Translations under genes and position numbers: made by a program
DNA from: a virus
Virus record (IMG/VR): IMGVR_UViG_3300026320_000016
Location: 1-39,018 of that record
Length of the DNA stretch: 39,018 nt
Reading direction: 5' to 3' (one strand)
The notes under the pieces: model-generated
Databases searched by the model: none
What the model was told of the DNA's origin: nothing
What the model saw: the letters and a program-made list of their open reading frames with translations, nothing else
Part shown: in pieces, positions 37,169-39,018 of the stretch
Position numbering within the stretch: position 1 is the stretch's first letter
How the letters are laid out: each line of letters opens with the position of its first letter

Positions 37169-37960
37169 ATGTCATACCCCTTAATTCCCTGGATTGGCGG
37201 CAAGCGGCGGCTGGCCGACCGTCTGGTCACGCTCTTCCCGCCGCACGAGTGCTATGTCGAGTTGTTCGCAGGTGGAGCAGCCGTATTTTTCATGCGGCCG
37301 GTTCCTGCCAAGGTCGAGGTTCTAAACGATGTCAATGGCGACCTGGTGAATCTTTACCGCGTAGTTCAGCACCACTTGGAGGAATTTGTGCGGCAGTTCA
37401 AATGGGCGCTGACCTCCCGTCAAATATTCAAGTGGCTGCAGATCACGCCGGGCGAAACCCTGACCGATATTCAGCGCGCGGCCAGGTTCTATTATCTGCA
37501 GGTGAATTGCTTTGGTGGAAAGGTCGATGGTCAAAGCTTCGGTACGGCCACAACCAGTCCGCCAGGCTTGAACCTGCTGCGTCTTGAGGAGACCCTGTCA
37601 GCCGCCCACTTGCGCCTGGCCGGCGCGTTCATCGAGCACGAACACTGGAAGGCTTGCATGGCGCGATACGATCGGGCACACACCCTTTTCTATCTCGATC
37701 CTCCCTACTGGGAAACCGAGGGCTATGGCGTGCCGTTCCCATTCGATGAATACATAGCCATTGCAATCGCTATGCGCGAATGCAATGGCAAAGCGCTCCT
37801 GTCGATCAACGATCACCCAGACATCAGGGAATGCTTCAAGGAATTCTGGATGGAAGGGCTCGATATCACCTATACGGTGGGAGGTGGCGAAAATTCGGCA
37901 GCTCGAAAAGAACTGGTTATTGCCAACTGGGATGCTGGCACCGGGAATGGCTTGTTTTAA
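37169..37960 (+). CDS. DNA adenine-N6 methyltransferase, Dam type (D12 class)
   Basis: A 263-residue N6-adenine methyltransferase of the D12 class, which uses S-adenosylmethionine. Motif X is PLIPWIGGKRRL (4-15), motif I is YVELFAGGAAVFF (29-41), and motif IV is the catalytic LDPPYW (176-181). The last third has ALLSINDHPDIRECF and the KEL.I.N.. ending. I chose ATG 37169 over an upstream start because the upstream part overlaps the terminator hairpin. It may protect phage DNA or alter regulatory sites. A full-length gene with all motifs; target (GATC or other) not determined. Confidence 0.9.
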   Translation: MSYPLIPWIGGKRRLADRLVTLFPPHECYVELFAGGAAVFFMRPVPAKVEVLNDVNGDLVNLYRVVQHHLEEFVRQFKWALTSRQIFKWLQITPGETLTDIQRAARFYYLQVNCFGGKVDGQSFGTATTSPPGLNLLRLEETLSAAHLRLAGAFIEHEHWKACMARYDRAHTLFYLDPPYWETEGYGVPFPFDEYIAIAIAMRECNGKALLSINDHPDIRECFKEFWMEGLDITYTVGGGENSAARKELVIANWDAGTGNGLF

Positions 37961-38005
37961 GCCGCAGACCGTTCGTCGGCCAGCGAAAATTTCTTTTAAA
38001 ACTGC

Positions 38006-38033
38006 TTGACGAAATACACGGAATCCGTATAAT
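38006..38033 (+). promoter_or_regulatory. Consensus sigma-70 promoter of the right-end cassette
   Basis: TTGACG (38006-38011) and a perfect TATAAT (38028-38033) are separated by 16 bp. The spacer holds the 11-bp palindrome ACGGAATCCGT (38018-38028). This is the best rightward promoter in the window, and it should be active without phage activators, including in the lysogen. Confidence 0.82.
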
Positions 38034-38042
38034 TCTACACAT

Positions 38043-38057
38043 GGATTCGACGAATCC
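38043..38057. promoter_or_regulatory. Operator-like palindrome at the cassette promoter start
   Basis: GGATTCGACGAATCC is a perfect 15-bp palindrome (7-bp arms, central A) located at the expected transcription start. It shares GGA(A/T)TC-type half-sites with the spacer palindrome at 38018-38028. The HTH protein of the cassette is an obvious candidate binder. Three GANTC sites fall within the promoter-operator region. Confidence 0.65.
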
Positions 38058-38090
38058 GCCGCGCCTCGGGCTCAGGGGCTGGAGATAAAA

Positions 38091-38354
38091 ATGAAATACT
38101 TAAACCGCAGCGTGAATCAAATCGGACGCCAAGAAATTGCAGCATTTTTGCTCGCAAACCACAAAAAAGGCGAATCGATCCACGATGTGAAATCGTGCAT
38201 CGATGCATGGGTGGAAGATGCCGAATTTCATCTCGCGCAAGGCAACCAAGCCAGCATCGAAATTCGCTCTTGGGATGCAGTTTCCGGCCGCACCGAAAAC
38301 TTCGAAATCTCCGATGCCGGCCTCGATATCGAAGAAGTCGAGATTGATGAGTAA
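38091..38354 (+). CDS. First gene of right-end cassette, unknown function
   Basis: An 87-residue acidic protein: KYLNRSVNQIGRQEIAAFLLANHKKGESIHDVKSC at the N-terminus, AWVEDAEFHLAQGNQASIEI in the middle, and an acidic end (DAGLDIEEVEIDE). The high acidity and small size are those of DNA mimics, anti-restriction proteins or antitoxins, but no family is recognised. It is 51 bp downstream of the expected start of the consensus promoter and has a GGAG ribosome binding site. It overlaps the next gene by 8 bp. Confidence 0.72.
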   Translation: MKYLNRSVNQIGRQEIAAFLLANHKKGESIHDVKSCIDAWVEDAEFHLAQGNQASIEIRSWDAVSGRTENFEISDAGLDIEEVEIDE

Positions 38355-38631
38355 CCACCCGAACCGAAATTGGCGCAGCCGCTGGGTCGTTGATCTGGCG
38401 ATCTGCGCCATCACGCACAAACCGACTGGCATGATTGTGCGTTTTGTGTCGGGGCCTCTGCCTGCCACGCCGCCGCCTGTGGGCACGCTGGCATGGGGTC
38501 CAGGCGGCCCTGACGATACTTGGGTTGGCATACCCGACTCCATCCCCGACAAGACCGACCGCCGCACCCTGCCGCGCCTCATGCGCGAGGCAGGAGAGCT
38601 GTATGCCGCCGCCCTTAAAAATCGCCATTGA
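38347..38631 (+). CDS. Second gene of right-end cassette, unknown function
   Basis: A 94-residue basic protein: MSNHPNRNWRSRWVVDLAICAITHKPTGMIVRFVSGP, then a Pro/Gly-rich middle (PATPPPVGTLAWGPGGPDDTW) and a helical end (TLPRLMREAGELYAAALKNRH). I chose the ATG at 38347, overlapping the first cassette gene, rather than the longer frame that starts within it. An acidic/basic gene pair that overlaps can mark a neutralising partner pair; this is only a suggestion. It overlaps the HTH gene by 29 bp. Confidence 0.62.
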   Translation: MSNHPNRNWRSRWVVDLAICAITHKPTGMIVRFVSGPLPATPPPVGTLAWGPGGPDDTWVGIPDSIPDKTDRRTLPRLMREAGELYAAALKNRH

Positions 38632-38812
38632 TTCGCCCGCGCCGCCAGCAATACGCGCTGCAAGGGAGGCCGCTGGCCTTACGCAGACCGCTGCTGCTGA
38701 GTTGATCTATTCGACCCTGCGGACGTGGCAGGACTGGGAAAAAGGCGTGGCACGCATGCACCCGGCCTTCTGGGAACTGTGGCGCCTTAAGGCCAAATCG
38801 GGCTTAAAATAA
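38603..38812 (+). CDS. XRE-type helix-turn-helix protein of the right-end cassette
   Basis: A 69-residue protein. Residues 15-62 (AIRAAREAAGLTQTAAAELIYSTLRTWQDWEKGVARMHPAFWELWRLKAKS) form a compact XRE-like helix-turn-helix. The 'WqdWE.G...Mhp.fWELw' signature is known from small regulators on phages and mobile elements. It may repress the cassette promoter by binding the nearby palindromes. The last gene of the cassette; it ends 14 bp before the inverted repeat at the right end. The ribosome binding site (GGAGAGCT) is good. Confidence 0.8.
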   Translation: MPPPLKIAIDSPAPPAIRAAREAAGLTQTAAAELIYSTLRTWQDWEKGVARMHPAFWELWRLKAKSGLK

Positions 38813-38826
38813 AATTACCTTTCACC

Positions 38827-38869
38827 CCATGAAATTTCGCGCACAGCGATTTATCGCGTTATTTCATGG
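38827..38869. repeat. Inverted repeat near the right end of the phage
   Basis: The arms CCATGAAATTTCGCG (38827-38841) and CGCGTTATTTCATGG (38855-38869) pair in 13 of 15 positions around a 13-bp spacer. TTATCGCG occurs at 38851 and again 23 bp later at 38874. Spaced repeats next to the last gene are expected for transposase binding at the end of a Mu-like genome. The exact terminus (often CA) cannot be placed. Confidence 0.6.
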
Positions 38870-39018
38870 CCAATTATCGCGCGCCGCATCACAAACACCG
38901 CGCCAATGCTGGAGTTTGTCTTTTTATGCTGTTGTCGCCGATAGCCGCTTTCGATGTGCAGTCGTTGCTCAACGCGTACTGGCAGGCGCTCTGTTCGCCA
39001 TTGTCTCGCCCAGGCGGA
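38870..39018. other. Right-edge sequence, no gene called
   Basis: After the inverted repeat, three overlapping short frames remain open to the window edge: two rightward (from ATG 38829 and ATG 38866) and one leftward. None has a convincing ribosome binding site or recognisable family. The sequence could be the phage right end, host flanking DNA, or both. Confidence 0.4.

Noticed and set aside
38858-39018. Continuation of the cytosine methyltransferase across a circular junction of the window ends
   Set aside because: Reading across the joined ends gives about 39 residues with no motif VIII-X pattern before a stop, so the window is probably not circular and the gene simply runs off the left edge.
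1-39018. CRISPR arrays, tRNA or rRNA genes, insertion sequences
   Set aside because: No regularly spaced repeats, no tRNA-like cloverleaf sequences and no additional transposase beyond the phage's own were found on reading.

Overview
The window holds almost all of a Mu-like transposable phage or prophage. It has high GC content and no tRNA or rRNA genes. The left end cuts through a cytosine methyltransferase gene, and the right end runs into about 200 bp that I cannot assign. The transposition module looks like that of Burkholderia phage BcepMu: a DDE transposase, an ExeA/MuB-like ATPase and a BcepMu gp16-family protein, all read leftward. The host is therefore probably a betaproteobacterium of the Burkholderiales. 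That is inferred from gene content and base composition, not from a host gene.

Left arm (1-11953, minus strand). This is one tightly packed early operon with many ATGA/GTGA overlaps. In transcription order it carries a gp16-like DNA-binding protein, a conserved unknown, an IclR-type winged-helix protein, a small unknown, a DUF3102-like protein, transposase A, ATPase B, small membrane and winged-helix proteins, a Gam-like DNA-end protector, several small phage proteins, GemA, the late activator Mor and a C5-cytosine methyltransferase (partial). A strong leftward sigma-70 promoter and three copies of a repeat resembling CGGTGGAAATA lie between this operon and the divergent cI gene.

Switch and lysogen genes (11954-13515, plus strand). 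A LexA/S24-type repressor is followed, with a 4-bp overlap, by an exported 128-residue protein and then an 88-residue unknown. All three are probably transcribed in the lysogen.

Right arm (13531-37006, plus strand). The lysis block has a probable holin, an Acb2-like cyclic-nucleotide sponge, a lytic transglycosylase and nested Rz/Rz1 spanins. The head block is Mu-like: gp25, gp26, small and large terminase, portal, MuF, G, protease with an internal scaffold start, decoration protein, major capsid protein and gp36. The tail block is siphovirus-like, as in Pseudomonas phage B3: terminator, tube, a pair of chaperones joined by a -1 frameshift, a 1481-residue tape measure, a 1337-residue tail-tip protein ending in a Hint/intein-like domain, and two distal tail proteins. 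A 32-bp sequence occurs twice, each time followed by a stem-loop just before a start codon (13585 and 21535). I propose that it opens late transcription or translation units.

Right end (37007-39018, plus strand). A Dam-type adenine methyltransferase is followed by a three-gene cassette with its own consensus promoter, palindromic operator-like sites and an HTH protein. A 15-bp-arm inverted repeat then lies close to where the phage end should be. The best candidates for undescribed biology are this cassette, the duplicated leader element, the 30-bp perfect palindrome inside the DUF3102-like gene, the exported protein behind cI, and the Hint domain on the tail tip.
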